From the NCBI GenBank assembly GCA_006535965.1, contig QEAR01000083.1, positions 29,429 to 93,428 of the forward strand: DNA of 64,000 nt, read 5' to 3'. Within the stretch, counting starts at the first letter, position 1. Each line of letters begins with the position of its first letter. The position numbers were made by a program, and so were the translations under genes. The DNA is from Spizellomyces sp. 'palustris' (Eukaryota; Chytridiomycota; Chytridiomycetes; Spizellomycetales; Spizellomycetaceae). The notes under the pieces are model-generated. The model saw only the letters and a list, made by a program, of their open reading frames with translations. It was not told where the DNA came from and did not search any database. Below, one piece after another: positions 45,769 to 58,183 of this stretch.

Positions 45769-48445
45769 TTAATCGGGCTTAATCGGTTGATCCAAGCTGA
45801 TCGGCATCGGATTCCCTGGGACAAGGTTCGAGGCATAGTGAAGGGGATTTGACAAGGGTCGTCCGGGGGACATGGGGGTCTTGTTGAACATGCTGTATAT
45901 TGTTTCAATCGAAGGAAGTTTGGCACTGGCAAACTCGCTTGCGGGAGCACTTTGAACAAGTTGCAAGAGTCGTCTCCGGATCTTTTCAGCCAGCGTCGAT
46001 TCTTCCTCGAATGGGTGCTGACTTTGTCCGCTCAGTCGCGCGAATTGCTTGCTGGTCCACTCTTCCAATTCACGCGCATTTCGCTCCAACAGTAGGATCG
46101 CGTCGCCCTTGGCCAACTCTTCATCTAATTCGCGATCTTGCATCCCCAAACACGCTGGAGAGAGCAATGGAACAATATCCACACCTTCTCGTCGGTAATA
46201 TTCCAGCTCTGCATCCTTGATGATGCGTTCGGCTTGACTCTCCACTTGTTGCACTTGCTGCGCAATGTCAACCGCTCCCCACTCGGTCGTCACCTTGCCC
46301 GCTTCGCCTGCCTCCTTCTTTTCCTTTGCTGACAGGTACGCTTGTACTCTTTGCACAAGCAAGTGTCCTCCTCGCGTCAACCGATTTATGGTTGCCTCCG
46401 CTGGCGCCCGCACCGCTGGTGGAAGACCGTCAACAAATCTTTCAATGCTTCGAACATAGGCCTGCCCCGTTAAATCCCCATATGCATTTCGCAATAGTAT
46501 TGGATCAGTGTTGCCCGGAGGAAACTCTCGATAATGGTATGGTCCATATGAATCCATATCCGCTGTTTCGATATCAGTCATCACGATCAGTTCATGTTCT
46601 CTCGTGTCAACAAGGTCAGGAGTAAAGGACTTACTGGGAATGTCGGCAAGTGTCACAGACTGTAGCGAGTCATGTGTACACGACAGGTATTGACTGATAT
46701 GGCGCTCGAATGGAGTAATATTTGGTGGCTTCCATGACGGCCCTACTCAATAGGCCATTAGACAGCGAAGACGATGCAACCACTATCGAGTAAAAAACGT
46801 ACCTCGTATAGCTGACCCGTCCGGCATGTATTGCAAGCTCATTCGACTTTCCAAGTCCTCCGTGTGCTTCATCCTTTTCGACTTCCTTCGTCCTTCCGCC
46901 TTTTTCTCTGCTGATATTGTCTAATATAGAAAAAAAAAGACATCAGGACTGTAAAATGCGATGTGTGGGGTTAATCATCAGCATACCTCCAAGACTGGTT
47001 TATCGTCATCAAGATCCAGATCAATCTCCACATTATTGGCTTCACGCTCAATGAGCCTTGTACCCTGCAAGCCCAGCTTTTCCGCCGCCTTGTAATACAC
47101 CGTATCTGGTGAATTATACGTCTTGGCATTGGAAATGACGAGATCAAAGTCGAACTATTATAGGGAGTAATGTGAATCAAGTGCATTTATTCACAAGAGA
47201 GAAGAGAATGGTAGCCCAAACCTTGAAAGCGTCGTACGACTTATACTCTCTTCTTTCAACCCTTTTCTCCATAGTACCTAATATTTTGAAAATGGCGATC
47301 ACGAGGAGAGTAAGTACAAGCAGAGCTAGACCTACAGACGGCATCTGCATACCCAGATCCATAGGTTCAGAGATGACGGTCATATAATCCGTCACGATGG
47401 AAGTATCCACAGGCTCCAAAAAAAAGCCGTAATGGTCCTTTCTAATATTTGGGGCAGAAATTAGGAAACAGGTCCGTATGGTTAGCCGCGGGAAGGACAT
47501 ACATACTGCTTCAGTGCAGCAATGACTTTCTTCAAGATGGTGTAAAGGCCCTTCTTTCTTGGTTTCCAAGTCCCTCTGCCATTCATTGCATTGCGGTTTT
47601 CGCTGTACCCCCTGGCACGATCCTTCGCTTTTCGGAAGGGTCTTATAGGCCGGCCGTCCGATGAGACATCAATCTCCTCGCCAAACTCGTCCTTGGCGTC
47701 AAGCAGACCGTCGGATGAGATACTGACATCACGATTCAACGGTAGTTGTAAATGGGTCCCTTCCGAGTCCCGTCTCGACCGCTTTGGTTCTGGAGTTGAA
47801 CTAACCCCATCCCACGCCCTCTTCCCCTCACCCTTTACGCTGTAAGAATGTTTGACATCCTCATCCACTTCTATATCGTCATCTGACTTGATTTCGACGG
47901 TATCCGCATCCGAATTTGTTCGCTCCTTGCCCCGCGGATGCGATACAAAGGAGACTTTATTTGTTCCAAAACACAGCTTCAAACGAGCGGAACTATCGTC
48001 TACTAGCTGACCCCGCGATAATGAGGGTGTTGGCGAACCGGATTCTATATCGTCTACAACGAGGTCGCTACCGTCTTCACCGTCGCTCGACTGATCGCCT
48101 GACGACAAGTCCACAGAGCTATCGGAATTGACGGCAATCGGTGCTCCTAGTGCACGCGCAGCTTCCACTGCGGACAGGCCCTTACGTTTTCCACCTTGGG
48201 CAGCAGCCCCACTCGCGCGCTTTCGTTTTCCGCCAGCTTTCGCATTTCGGCTGGGCGAGGACACACTTGAAGGTTCAGGTCTCGATTGTACTTTTACAGC
48301 ATTATTGCCCAACTTGAAGGAAAGCTTGATTCGTGGCTTGCCTATGTCCGGCCCGAGCGCGAGTTACAAGTGGGACACGGAGTAAAAAAAAAAAAGAAGA
48401 CATTTCAGCAGTCCAACAACGACAGTGAGATTGAGAGTTGTCCAT
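45769..48445 (-). CDS. BRD7/BRD9-like bromodomain protein
   Basis: Minus-strand gene. An N-terminal exon with KPRIKLSFKLGNNAVKVQSR is followed by a long Ser/Asp-rich disordered region, then a bromodomain: HYGFFLEPVDTSIVTDYMTV, ISEPMDL, RREYKSYDAFK, FDFDLVISNAKTYNSPDTVY and YKAAEKLG. A second conserved block follows: SLQYMPDGSAIR, GPSWKPPNITPFERH, SYGPYHYREFPPGN and DLTGQAYVRSIERFVDGLPP, resembling the BRD7/BRD9 DUF3512 region. The conserved acetyl-lysine Asn is in TYNSPDT. Such proteins are subunits of SWI/SNF-type (PBAF/ncBAF) remodelers. The first exon is uncertain; ATG 48445 with a weak donor, or an internal Met at 48312, are options. Confidence 0.85.
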
Positions 48446-49226
48446 TTTATATTTTACAGCAAGTTGCGAAAAAGAAAGAGTTGGCAACAAGGCCGATGCA
48501 GCGTGCGTTGACAACAAGAGCTCAAACTGTACCTGGCAGTGACATTCAGCTGTTCCTGTCCTTGGTTCGTCGGTTTAAACGTCTGGCAAATTGCGAGTTT
48601 GGAACGGGTAAAATGGTTTAGTTGCTTTTGCACGTGACCATTTGAGAGGTTCGAGACTGGGTGGGTGGACTTTGGAGTTTTTTCTGCTCACGTAGCGGGC
48701 ATCTCGCTGACTGTCTCGCTGGCCGTCTGACTGACGTTGTGGCATTCTCACGGCTCTCCAAGCCTCGATGGGTCTATACGCCCGAGGATCATGCATTTTG
48801 GGAACGTGCGACCATAAGATTTGACAGGATCTACCATTAATCAACCGTCTAGAAAAACCATTGAAAACTGTCACTGCCTTGCCCCCCTAAAAGCATTATA
48901 AACACTGTGTGCAAAAGATAAACTACTGTAGCTCACTGAGCCTAACCTAACCCCCTAACCTAACCCTAAGATCGAAAAGGTGACTTGAAGGACTTGGTCA
49001 CCTGACTGCCCAAGCCACATGGTCCGCATTGCTGAAGACGACGGGAAGACTCGGCTTCAAAAATTGGCAGTACAGTTCTGTGGAATCTCGACCAATCATC
49101 CGCCATTCTGTAAGTTTGATCGTACCCGTCCTTTGCGTAGCTCACTTAGTGCAGCGTACTACTAAAGTGTGGCAGGCATCATTGTTCAACGGCATTCTTG
49201 TTGGTAACCCCTAGGTTTTGTAGACG
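48446..49226. other. Intergenic region with interstitial telomere repeats
   Basis: Holds a CCTAA-type array at about 48941-48970 (see findings). A 99-residue minus ORF (48575-48874) has no conserved motif. Otherwise the region is the upstream region of SDH4. Confidence 0.5.
48941..48970. repeat. Interstitial telomere-like repeat (CCTAA/CCCTAA)
   Basis: About five imperfect units of cctaa, ccctaa and cccctaa in a row on the + strand. This is the complement of the TTAGGG-type repeats that end the window, pointing in the opposite orientation to the terminal array. Confidence 0.85.
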
Positions 49227-50005
49227 ATGTTGACCTCTCGCGTTATTTGCTCGGCTGCTCGTGTCTCTTCTGTGGTACGGCCTTCGGCACTGACCATTCG
49301 TGCCATTCCCGTTGCTACTTTCCGCTCTGGTGCGTGTGTTAGTCCACAAGGACAATGGGGTTTTGGATCCTGTTGGCGCGATTTCCGGGCATCTTGAAAT
49401 TGTCGCTCACACACAGTTTGGATTTCGGTTCCCGACAGCCCGGCCCGACCTCTTTCAAAACACCCAAGCAGACAAGCGAGATGCTGTTGTGGGAGCTGCC
49501 GCCCCGGAAAATCGTAAGGACGTGTTTTTCTAATCTGACGGAAACAAAGTTGGACTAGTTGACTGACTCTTTTATGTTTCGCTAGCCGCAACAACCAGTG
49601 AGTTATAGCCTCGAACAAGGTGCTATTTTTCAGATCAACTTAAACTCCTTGGTTATAGCACAATCGGGTGAGCACAAATCCAAACTTCACGGCTCCTACC
49701 ATTGGGACTTTGAGCGTGCCCTATCGATCGCACTCGTGCCCTTGATGACCGCACCTTTCATTATCGGTTCCCACCCGTATGTTGATCTCGGTCTCGGTGT
49801 CGTAATCCCCCTCCACACCCATATCGGCTTCGATGCCGTCATTGAGGATTATCTTCCAGCTCGTCGGAATCCCATTATCCACCGCGTCGTGAAATATTCC
49901 TTGTATACTGCAACGGGACTGTGCCTATACGGTTGCTACCAATTTAACACCAATGATATTGGCATCACCGAGTTTGTGAAGCGTCTGTGGACGGGAAAGC
50001 AGTGA
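49227..50005 (+). CDS. SDH4: Succinate dehydrogenase membrane anchor subunit (CybS/SDH4)
   Basis: Starts MLTSRVICSAARVSSVVRP, an Arg-rich mitochondrial leader. The last exon reads GSYHWDFERALSIALVPLMT, three membrane helices, HTHIGFDAVIEDYLP, RVVKYSLYTATGLCLYGCYQ and FNTNDIGITEFVKRLW. SYHWxFER (quinone/heme edge), HxHxGF..VI.DY (heme ligand His region) and FNTNDIG are the family signatures of complex II anchor SdhD. It carries electrons from the Fe-S subunit to ubiquinone at the inner membrane. The exons joining leader and core (49420-49520 and 49590-49670) are uncertain in phase. Convergent with the oxysterol-binding gene. Confidence 0.9.
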
Positions 50006-50228
50006 TTATGCTGTCGGGGCTGGATGAAACTAAATGATAGGGGCTAGGTGTGTAGAGGAAAGTGGTCAAATTTGTATGTAGAGCTCAGCTGCCATGTTCC
50101 TTCTTTTCATACCGAATATGATTATGTGGTCGTTACAGCCACGCTGTATTTCTGCGGATCCCGGCCTTTGCCATAATCTACTTAAGACCATCTTTACTAT
50201 GACTCTAAGGACTATTCTAAACTGTTTA

Positions 50229-53200
50229 TCAAAAACTCTGTGATGACCATAAGTCTAGCACCTTTTCAAATTTGCCACGAGCTTCCCAGTATCCTCCTTT
50301 ATAGTGCCACGACCGATTTCCATTGGAATACTCTTCCGGTCGTAGATCAAACCATTGAGGGTGCCACTGCTCGCCACGCGATTCCAGCATCTTTCGATGG
50401 TCGCGCTGCTTTTGCTCTAGTCGTTGCTTTTCTCGTTCAGCTTCCTCATCCCGGCCCTACATAAAATGTTTTAGTTGAACAGTGTCGCAACGGAAGCTGC
50501 CGCCGTTAATATCTTAGCTCTACCTCCTCGTACATCCTGAACAGCAGCGGTAAGTCACAAACATCATAGAAGGATAGGGTTATACCAAAACGTTACACAC
50601 CGTTGGTCAGGTCGGTACCGTGTGTCGGTAATTGGAAGCAATCCTTCCAAGTCCGGAGTCAGCTCTGGACATGGCAATAAGTACCCGTAAGGTGACGGAA
50701 AATGTTGACATCCAACACATACCATTAAGTTCTAGTGCAAATGATGTAAAGCCATAGATCTCCGGATGATTAGGTGGGTTGGGCCTTGCGCGCCACACAA
50801 CCTCCAGTGCATTCGGGGCAGACTCATGGAACTTTTGTAATGATTTGTCCCAGTTTCCGCTAAACATGGACCATATAAAATTGAGGAACGCCGATAAAAA
50901 TCCGAGAGGCAGACGCAGCGACGTGGGTTACCTTAGAGACATCAACTTTTGCCCTTTTGGGCCACATATCGTGCCAACCACTTCATTCTTAGCAGAGGCA
51001 AAATAGCCAGACTCCTTGAATGAAAGCTCACAATAATGACCTAGAGCCATCTATCAGTCGATGGTCCAACAGAGAATGTATGCTGGCGGTAACCTACCAC
51101 TAGAATGAGATGTGATTTTCATGATGCCGTAATGTTCCAAGTAGCGACCGGAAGAGAAGACATTCCGCATGCATGTCGTCACTAAGAAGGAATAAGCAGA
51201 AATAAGCGCCGTAATAATGTCAATTTGCATTCAGGTAGCAAAGATTGCTCCTACCCTTCGTCCAAGTATAATGCTCTCCCAGAGCTGGAAACGCAACGTG
51301 CACTGTATCCACAATATAAGGTTACACAACCATTCTAGTAATGTATCGCATAGAGTTGCACTAACCGGTGCCAGTTGGTATCAGCTCCATCGACTTTCTG
51401 AAAAACCAATGAGAAAATGTTACAGCCGTGAAGGAAACTGACTGTCATTACCCCCAAAACTTGGTCTTCACTTGACTGTCTTGGAAAAAAATATAGTTGG
51501 GCGATTCAGCATGGCACGCCATTATCGGCGGGTGGTGGCTGACCTGGATCATTCAACCCCAGCTGGTTAGTGGATCCCTTGTTCAAATGACCTTATTTAG
51601 AACATGCCCTTACTTTCTCTGATACAAATTTGAAACCTGTAAAACTACCATTGTCAGTACAATTTGCCAAGGTTGATAATATACTATATCAGTGTTACAT
51701 ACCTTTATCCTCTCTGACGCACTCATAGGTCTCACCCAGCAGTGGATTGAACTAATGTAGCACCTTTAAGCGATTGTAAACAACACGCTTGTCCTGAAAA
51801 TTATTCACATACCGGCTTTCTACCAGCCCGATGTATCGTAGATGCATAACCTATATATTTCGCGCCTTAGCAACAGTCGCGAAGGGATTCTCGGCGGACT
51901 TCCACAACGTACCTGAGACCGCAAATGCTGTTTCAAGGTGCATTAGTACACAAGATTGTGAGGCTGTTCAATTAGCAACGCATTATACCTGCTATCAAGG
52001 CCAACCGATCAACAGGATCCGTGATGGATGCTGCTTGATCCAGAAGTTCACAGTATTCAAGCTCCTCGCATAGTTTCTGCAGGAGATTCAAAGGCTCATT
52101 TAGGGCGATGGGCATGGCGACCGTAGATAAATCTTTGCCAACCTATTGGTGTGACATCTAAGTAATCACAGTCTAACGTGCTGTCTAAAGGCGAACTCAC
52201 ATTGTTCCGCAAGATTCCCATTATGCTAACATTTTGCATAGAAACCGTTGGAGCAGGCAGCTTTGTTCGTCGTACTATGGGAAGAGGTTGAATGGGCATG
52301 GCCACCTTGCTAGTTTCGTCCTTAGCTGGAGGAATTGGTTGAGTAACGGTAGCGCCCCCAGAGGTAGATGCTGTTGATGCTTGGCGCGATCGCCTGTTTG
52401 GTGTAAAGCTCTCGTTTGACCCCTCGTCATCATCTTCAAACTCTTCATCGCTGCTGAGACCTTCCTCCGCTTCATGCATAGAATCACTCTCAACACTTTC
52501 TTCGTCATCGCTGTCTCCGCCTTCTTCAGCATCGTAGAAAACGTCATCCCGCATGGAAGATGTTATTGAACCCGCTTTGTGGAAATTATTGAGATGCAGC
52601 GAGGTAGTACTGGCGTGCGCAATGAATGAGGTGAGAGTAACTGGCTCCAAACCGAATCTACGGCGCACGCGATTATTGTCGGCCAGGCATGCGTGCAGCG
52701 CGGATTCCGTTTGCTGGATAGCATCATGTGACCGCTCCCTTTGTGACCGAACCGTCTCGCCGTATGAGTAGAGCTCTCGCTGCATGTTGTTAGCATTTGA
52801 CAGAGCATTGGCAATCACGTCCGAGATAGAATTAAGAATGAGCGTAAAGTCTGAACAAGAAATATGACGCTCAGCATCAGCGCGCACACTTCGTAGGGAC
52901 AGCCATAACACCACCTTTCATCTGGCTTCTTTGATCCATTCGTCCTCGAGAAGACTCAACTAACTCTTTCAATCGCCCCAACTCATTCGTTAAGGTGATA
53001 ACCATATTTTCGGCCTTACGTTGCACATCACCCAGGTCAGGATCCATTGCTCCTTTCGCGGTCCCATCCCACGGGCTCCCGGCATCATCATCATCTGGTA
53101 TCAATTTGCCTCCACTTTCACTTTCGCGACCTAAGCTCATGGTCTTGGCCAATGTAAATCTCTGTAGGACAGATATCCAGGCCTGGAAGTCTTGCGGCGA

Positions 53201-54379
53201 TTGTGCTTTGAAATGATAGAGGGCTTGACCAGAATCTGTCAGGGTCGTTATTCAGCTCAATGATCATCGCGGAGCAAGCTGATGAGCAAGTCTTAGTATA
53301 CCTATATCTATGAGACTTCGATCTGCTCCGTGTATGGAGGATGGATCAGCTGGATGAACGCAGCGAATTGCTTAAAGTTACCCCGTACCATGATCTAAAT
53401 GTACGGCAGCCTTTGGCAACTCTACGGATCCTCGGCAAAAGCTACAATTAACATGGTGAATTAAATGCGGAATGCAAAGTAAATGAACAGAAAGATTCTT
53501 TCGTCCTCCCCACCTTCCAGGATGTTTATAATAGGACAACGTCCCATTGGTATCTACTGTAACCCATCGCTTTTGGAACCCCTGCATCTTCTTATTCCCT
53601 TTCTTCAGCAGCCAGTTTTCCATCTCTTTCCGTACCGGGGCTTGTGATGGCTCAACATCCTTCAATGCCACAAAGAAGAATAGTTTCTTCGACGTATTCC
53701 TGACAGAAGAGTGACGAGAGAATGAGGATAATTCAGCCCACACGGAAGGAACGTGTGCTATTACTCACATTGAAAACGTATTATCCCATAATAGTACACT
53801 GTGGGCGCGAGACTAACATTGAGCATTTGGCAACGCGGAGTGCAATCTGTACAAAGATACCCACTAAATCCCAGGTTCTTCTACGTAGAAGCTCCCCTTG
53901 ACGGTGAATTTAGACGAGTCATAGTGCGTGACGGGCATGATTTCCACAAGTTCCGGGTCAATGAATGATTCCTTTTTCCTTCGTCTGCCCGACGCAGAAC
54001 CCTCAGTGGATTCGGAAAAAGACTTTGCAGATGCATTGTCCTTTAGGGCGCCAAGACCGGGAGGATATTCGGCGAATTCAGGTGGTGTCACCGCTGAAGT
54101 AGTTCCCTTCGACCTGGGAACCAGTGGCGATGACGGGGCAGATGTTTTCTCATCCCCGTCGCTGCCGACAACCACAAAGCTCTTTCCAACTTCTCTGAGA
54201 GTTCCACTTTGTAGTACGTATGTTCCTGTTTCGCCATATGCTCGGTTGACTTTGCGGTACAGTCCAAAGGATATATTTTTACGCCGGGTAAAGAAATTCC
54301 AGCACAGTTCCTTGCCCGGTTGGTCGACGTTCACAAAATGCTTAAAAGCACTCCTCTGTCTAATTGTAACCTCCTGCAT
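50229..54379 (-). CDS. Oxysterol-binding-related protein, Osh3-like (GOLD-PH-FFAT-ORD)
   Basis: Large minus-strand gene. N-terminal GOLD-type domain ([35 protein letters not shown]), then a Ser-rich linker. PH domain: [43 protein letters not shown] helical segment follows with an acidic FFAT-like motif DDVFYDAEE near 52530-52550 (binds VAP in the ER). The ORD has [31 protein letters not shown], the signature [30 protein letters not shown] and [15 protein letters not shown], ending in a helix with [14 protein letters not shown]. ORPs move sterol or PI4P at ER-plasma membrane contacts. Q-to-K in the EQVSHHPP signature is a variation. Start 54379 is the first ATG of the GOLD block; no ATG opens the longer frame to 54469. 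Confidence 0.9.
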
Positions 54380-54587
54380 ATCCACCGGACAAAGGACGGT
54401 GCGTTCCCTACGGCAATCGTCTGAGCTCGTAAAAACAAGGAAAGATGCTTCACACCCACTAGATTTCAAAGGTCAACTTCGAGACGTTTCGCGCGGGACA
54501 ACGGATCACATGACCCAGCCGCGACTTATCTCAGCCAGTTCGGTTTTGGTTCTGGTTTCGATTCTTTTAACAAATTTAGAATTTCGG

Positions 54588-55225
54588 ATGAGCAGCACAG
54601 CGGGAGCACGAACTACGAGAGCACAAATCCAGAGAGGACATGAACGTGGACGTGGAAATCGTACGTGATCCGAAACCCGGACGATCAGCCCAAGGCGGTA
54701 TTTGACACTCAAGAATTTCAGGAACGGAGACCTTTGTGACTCCTATTAACCAGCCGGCGGGCGACGTTCAGCAAACTTCTGGAGGTGGGGGACGGGGTCG
54801 AGGGCGAGGTCGAGGGCGGTATGCATGCTTGCTGACGTTGTGCTCAGAGAACTTCATTACTTGACGGCCCACCACTCACACTCCAGCACTTCACCGCTGT
54901 CTGCAAGTGGCACACGCTTGGGAACTGGTACACACCAAAGAGGGCAACAAACTTCGACTGCAAACTCATTTCGACATATGAGAGGAGGCCGACGTCTTGG
55001 TACTTTATGCAGTGTTAGGGAATATGAGGGCGTTTGAGCTAGAACACAAATGCTCAATTTCATGGTTCTTCGTTTCGTCCATCGTGCCTAGCTCCTCCTG
55101 TTGCAGCAAAACCCAAGGATCGAGAATCTATGAGAGCCAAGATGGCCGAGGCAGCTGAATCCCGAATCAAAGAAAAGGAAGGGACAATCCAGGAGGAGAA
55201 CAAGAATTCGAAAGGAGAATCATGA
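54588..55225 (+). CDS. RG-rich small protein with a VCP/p97-interacting motif
   Basis: Four exons join in phase: MSSTAGARTTRAQIQRGHER|GRGNR, TETFVTPINQPAGDVQQ plus a GRGRGRG block, TSPLSASGTRLGTGTHQRGQ to RGGRRLG, and a last exon with RESMRAKMAEAAESRIKEKE ending NKNSKGES. The last exon has a VIM consensus (R-x5-A-A-x2-R), shared with SVIP-type VCP partners. The protein is only about 150 aa and has no enzyme domain. Two acceptors 15 nt apart before the last exon both keep frame, giving forms with or without APPVA. Divergent from the ORP gene. Whether it truly binds p97 or is mostly an RGG RNA-binding protein is open. Confidence 0.7.
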
Positions 55226-55502
55226 TTTGTCAAGATCGTGGACATGGTTCTCAGCATGTCACGGGCATTGACCACTTGATATTGCTGGTTTATCTCTTGT
55301 AGTGTGGTATCATCACTTGCAAATATAGCAGTGCTCCTTTACATTCTGTCATACGTCTGCGTCTCCTATTGTCACTCCTTGATGCGGGATATATCTGAGC
55401 ATCGTCAGCCACAAACGGTCATTGTGAGCTAAATGAATCTTAACCTAAAATGACGGGTACTGCATACAGTATTAAATTAACATTTCTTTTATGACACCCA
55501 AC
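55226..55502. other. Convergent intergenic region
   Basis: Short convergent gap between the VIM protein and ALADIN. No gene. Confidence 0.5.
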
Positions 55503-57876
55503 TCAACCAATATACAGTGGAACGCAACCAATTCTCCCATTCTCCCATACCACAGTTAGTAAGGCCCCTCTGCCGAATTGTGGATGAAAGTCCAGAGCCA
55601 TAGGTAGAGGGGGTGCATTGCTGCCGCTCCGTTCTACTGGACGCTGATACTGGGGACTTGCCTCCCAGTTCGAGGTTGTCGTGATACGGGTATTGCCACG
55701 CTCCGCTGCGTCGACTTCCTGTCGGAAAGGGGATCGTGGGGGTTGAGGTTGCGGTTCACGTGGGTTCCATTTTGGTCCTCGGATGTATCCACTAGATGCG
55801 ATGAGATTCTCAAAGCACATGCGTCAAACATTTGGCAAGCAGGTTCTTACAGTGGTTGAAATTTGGGCAAAGGTCTCGTTCTCACGGCAAGGAGATATAC
55901 TAATTCGGCACCCAGATGATCGCCCTCAAAGGCCAAAGCTAATCGCTCCCCAGTCGGATCAAAACTCATACGCTTGATGACACCGCCGACCCTGGAACCT
56001 TGTCTTAGCAATGTGAGCAGCAGAGAGCATTGGCAGGAGGTACAACCTACTTCAACACAGTACCGGCTGACGTACGACTAATCCGCATAGGTACAGGCAG
56101 GGTATATACATCCTTACACTCTGTCCGAATCATTTTTTTAGCATCACCAATGGTAGGTAAAAGGAAGGCTGGTGATAAACTACTTGCATACCGAGATGCG
56201 GCGGGGGGCTATTCATTTGCCATACGCTTATTTGATCAGAACCTTCCATCGCAAACATGAACATTTTACTGTCCGGCATCCAACAGACAGACTGACACAC
56301 CGAACTGGAAATGAGGACACCTAGCTGAGGCGGACAAACGTAATAAAGAATACATACATGCGGTCGGCCGTGCTGCGTTGGTAAAGATTTTCCTTCCCAT
56401 GTTCGCGTCTCCCATATGATCAACCGATGAGTTCTATATCAGAGGGCATTATTATTGAATGCGGAAAAAGAAACCATTCTCATATTCTCCTTACGTGCAT
56501 GCTTGGATAAGGAACATCCCGTCTGGACTCCATTCTAATTCGGCTGTGCCCTTGCATGGCCTGCTGATGGATGTCGGGACCTCCGCGGCGACATCCCAAA
56601 TTATGATTGCTGAATTTGTACCCGACCCCATTGCTAGGTATTGGCCGTCCGGCGACCATGCTAAGGACGTGATATTTTCAAAGCCAGGAACGCGTAGAAA
56701 ATTCATCCATGCGTAGCCAGGATGTACTTCATCGAAGAGTGCCGGAACTGTGTCTCGATCAAAATTCGCATCTCCGCCTTGCTGAAATCCGGTTTGTTCG
56801 AAGAGTAGACGCCACAGACAAACGCCATATCTGCAGGTGGTGTTTAGAAAGCACCACATGCCTCTCGGGTCACGATAGTACGATAGATATCCTTACTTGG
56901 ATCCAACGGCAAGAATGGGCGCTCCATGTGGGTTCCACACAGCGCATGTTACATCCCGTTGATAAGGATGATTCAGCCCAAGTGTAGGTCTGGGAAACCA
57001 CCCTGAACATGTTTCTTAGTCAGGTTCAAAGACGATACCTGTATACATGTACATACTTTCTGCAACAACATCATAGATGTGTACACTGTCTTGCCTGTGA
57101 ACAACGGCCAAAACTTGACGGGAGTGATGCCACGCAACGGTCTTGACAGGTGCGCGTTGCATATCTTGCAGGAGTGTCGTATAGTACTCCATGTGCTGAG
57201 GTCGCTGGGAAAGTAATGATTATTGGTTCTTCGTTGTATCATTCCGAATCACTACGGCTCTCATACAACATTCGCTTTTCCATTCATGAGGCGGCAGGCA
57301 TTTTCCGCAATCGCTTTCAAATGGGCTTGAGTCGCAATCCAGAAATCCAGTGATGTGATACTGGGCGAAGTTGTGAGTAAATAGATATCGTGAGACGACC
57401 AGACAAAAAACACAGAGTACGCACTGCGATATTATCGGGTACACACTGGACCGTGTCTTCGAGCTCCAATTCGCATACGAGTGAGAGGATGTTCTTGACG
57501 CGTCGTCCACCTCGTACGGAAGTTTGATCGATGGGTATAGGATACCCTAGAGTAACATCCAGCAGAGGTTGATGATACAGATGGCAGAGATGTTCTCAAC
57601 TGACCAATACCTACACCAGCTTTTGCAAATCTTTCCAGGGCTGGGTCATCGTTGCTCTTGATATGCTCTGAGGAGCAAGGAGGTTCACGTTTCCGTGTCA
57701 ATATCTTAATAGACGCCAAATCACTTACCAAGGACACCTTTCAGTTCGCAGAGGGTCACTGCATCAGGATCTGGTAGCGAGCACTTTGTACTCTCGTTCT
57801 TCCCTGGGATCAAGATATCCTTTATTAGTCTGGTGAACTGACCAGATTCACACTGAACCTATACCAGTCTGGACAT
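55503..57876 (-). CDS. AAAS: ALADIN-like nucleoporin (WD-repeat)
   Basis: Minus-strand WD40 protein: DAVTLCELKGVLG, RFAKAGVG, a WD block ITSLAWSPDGQYLAMGSGTN, SAIIIWDVAAEVPTSI, then GTAELEWSPDGMFLIQ, MIIWETRTWEG, QSVCWMPDSKMFMFAMEG and ALDFHPQFGRGALLTVVWEN, ending GRIGCVPLYIG. The FHPxFxxGALLxVxWxxGRIxxxPLY ending is diagnostic of ALADIN/AAAS, a nuclear-pore scaffold-associated protein that docks to NDC1 in animals. At least seven introns. The N-terminus is uncertain: an ATG at 57876 (MSRL) joins only through a 27-nt gap that is too short to be a normal intron, and an alternative exon starts at 57981. Confidence 0.85.
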
Positions 57877-58183
57877 CAGTCGCGAAGGTTCCACCTGGAA
57901 AGCACCGCAGATATTCAATTTCACATCATTTCGTGTATAATTTGTACGCTCTTCTATACTCACCAGGACTTGCTGCCCTCATCCTGATCGCTACCTGGGT
58001 ATACCGGACAAAGATCTCGAAACGCTCGACTTGCTGCTCTATGACTCACTTTGCTTCACGTGACTCTCACTCTTTTTGGTTTTCTCGTAATCCATCCTCC
58101 TTGCTGCAAGCCCATAATTTCCAATTCCTTGGTTTTCTTTAACCGACGGCGGGGTTCGGCCAATATTGTTCAACAGCTTAAAA

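Noticed and set aside
48575-48874. 99-residue minus-strand ORF between the BRD-like gene and SDH4
   Set aside because: No conserved motif; Arg/Ser-rich by composition.
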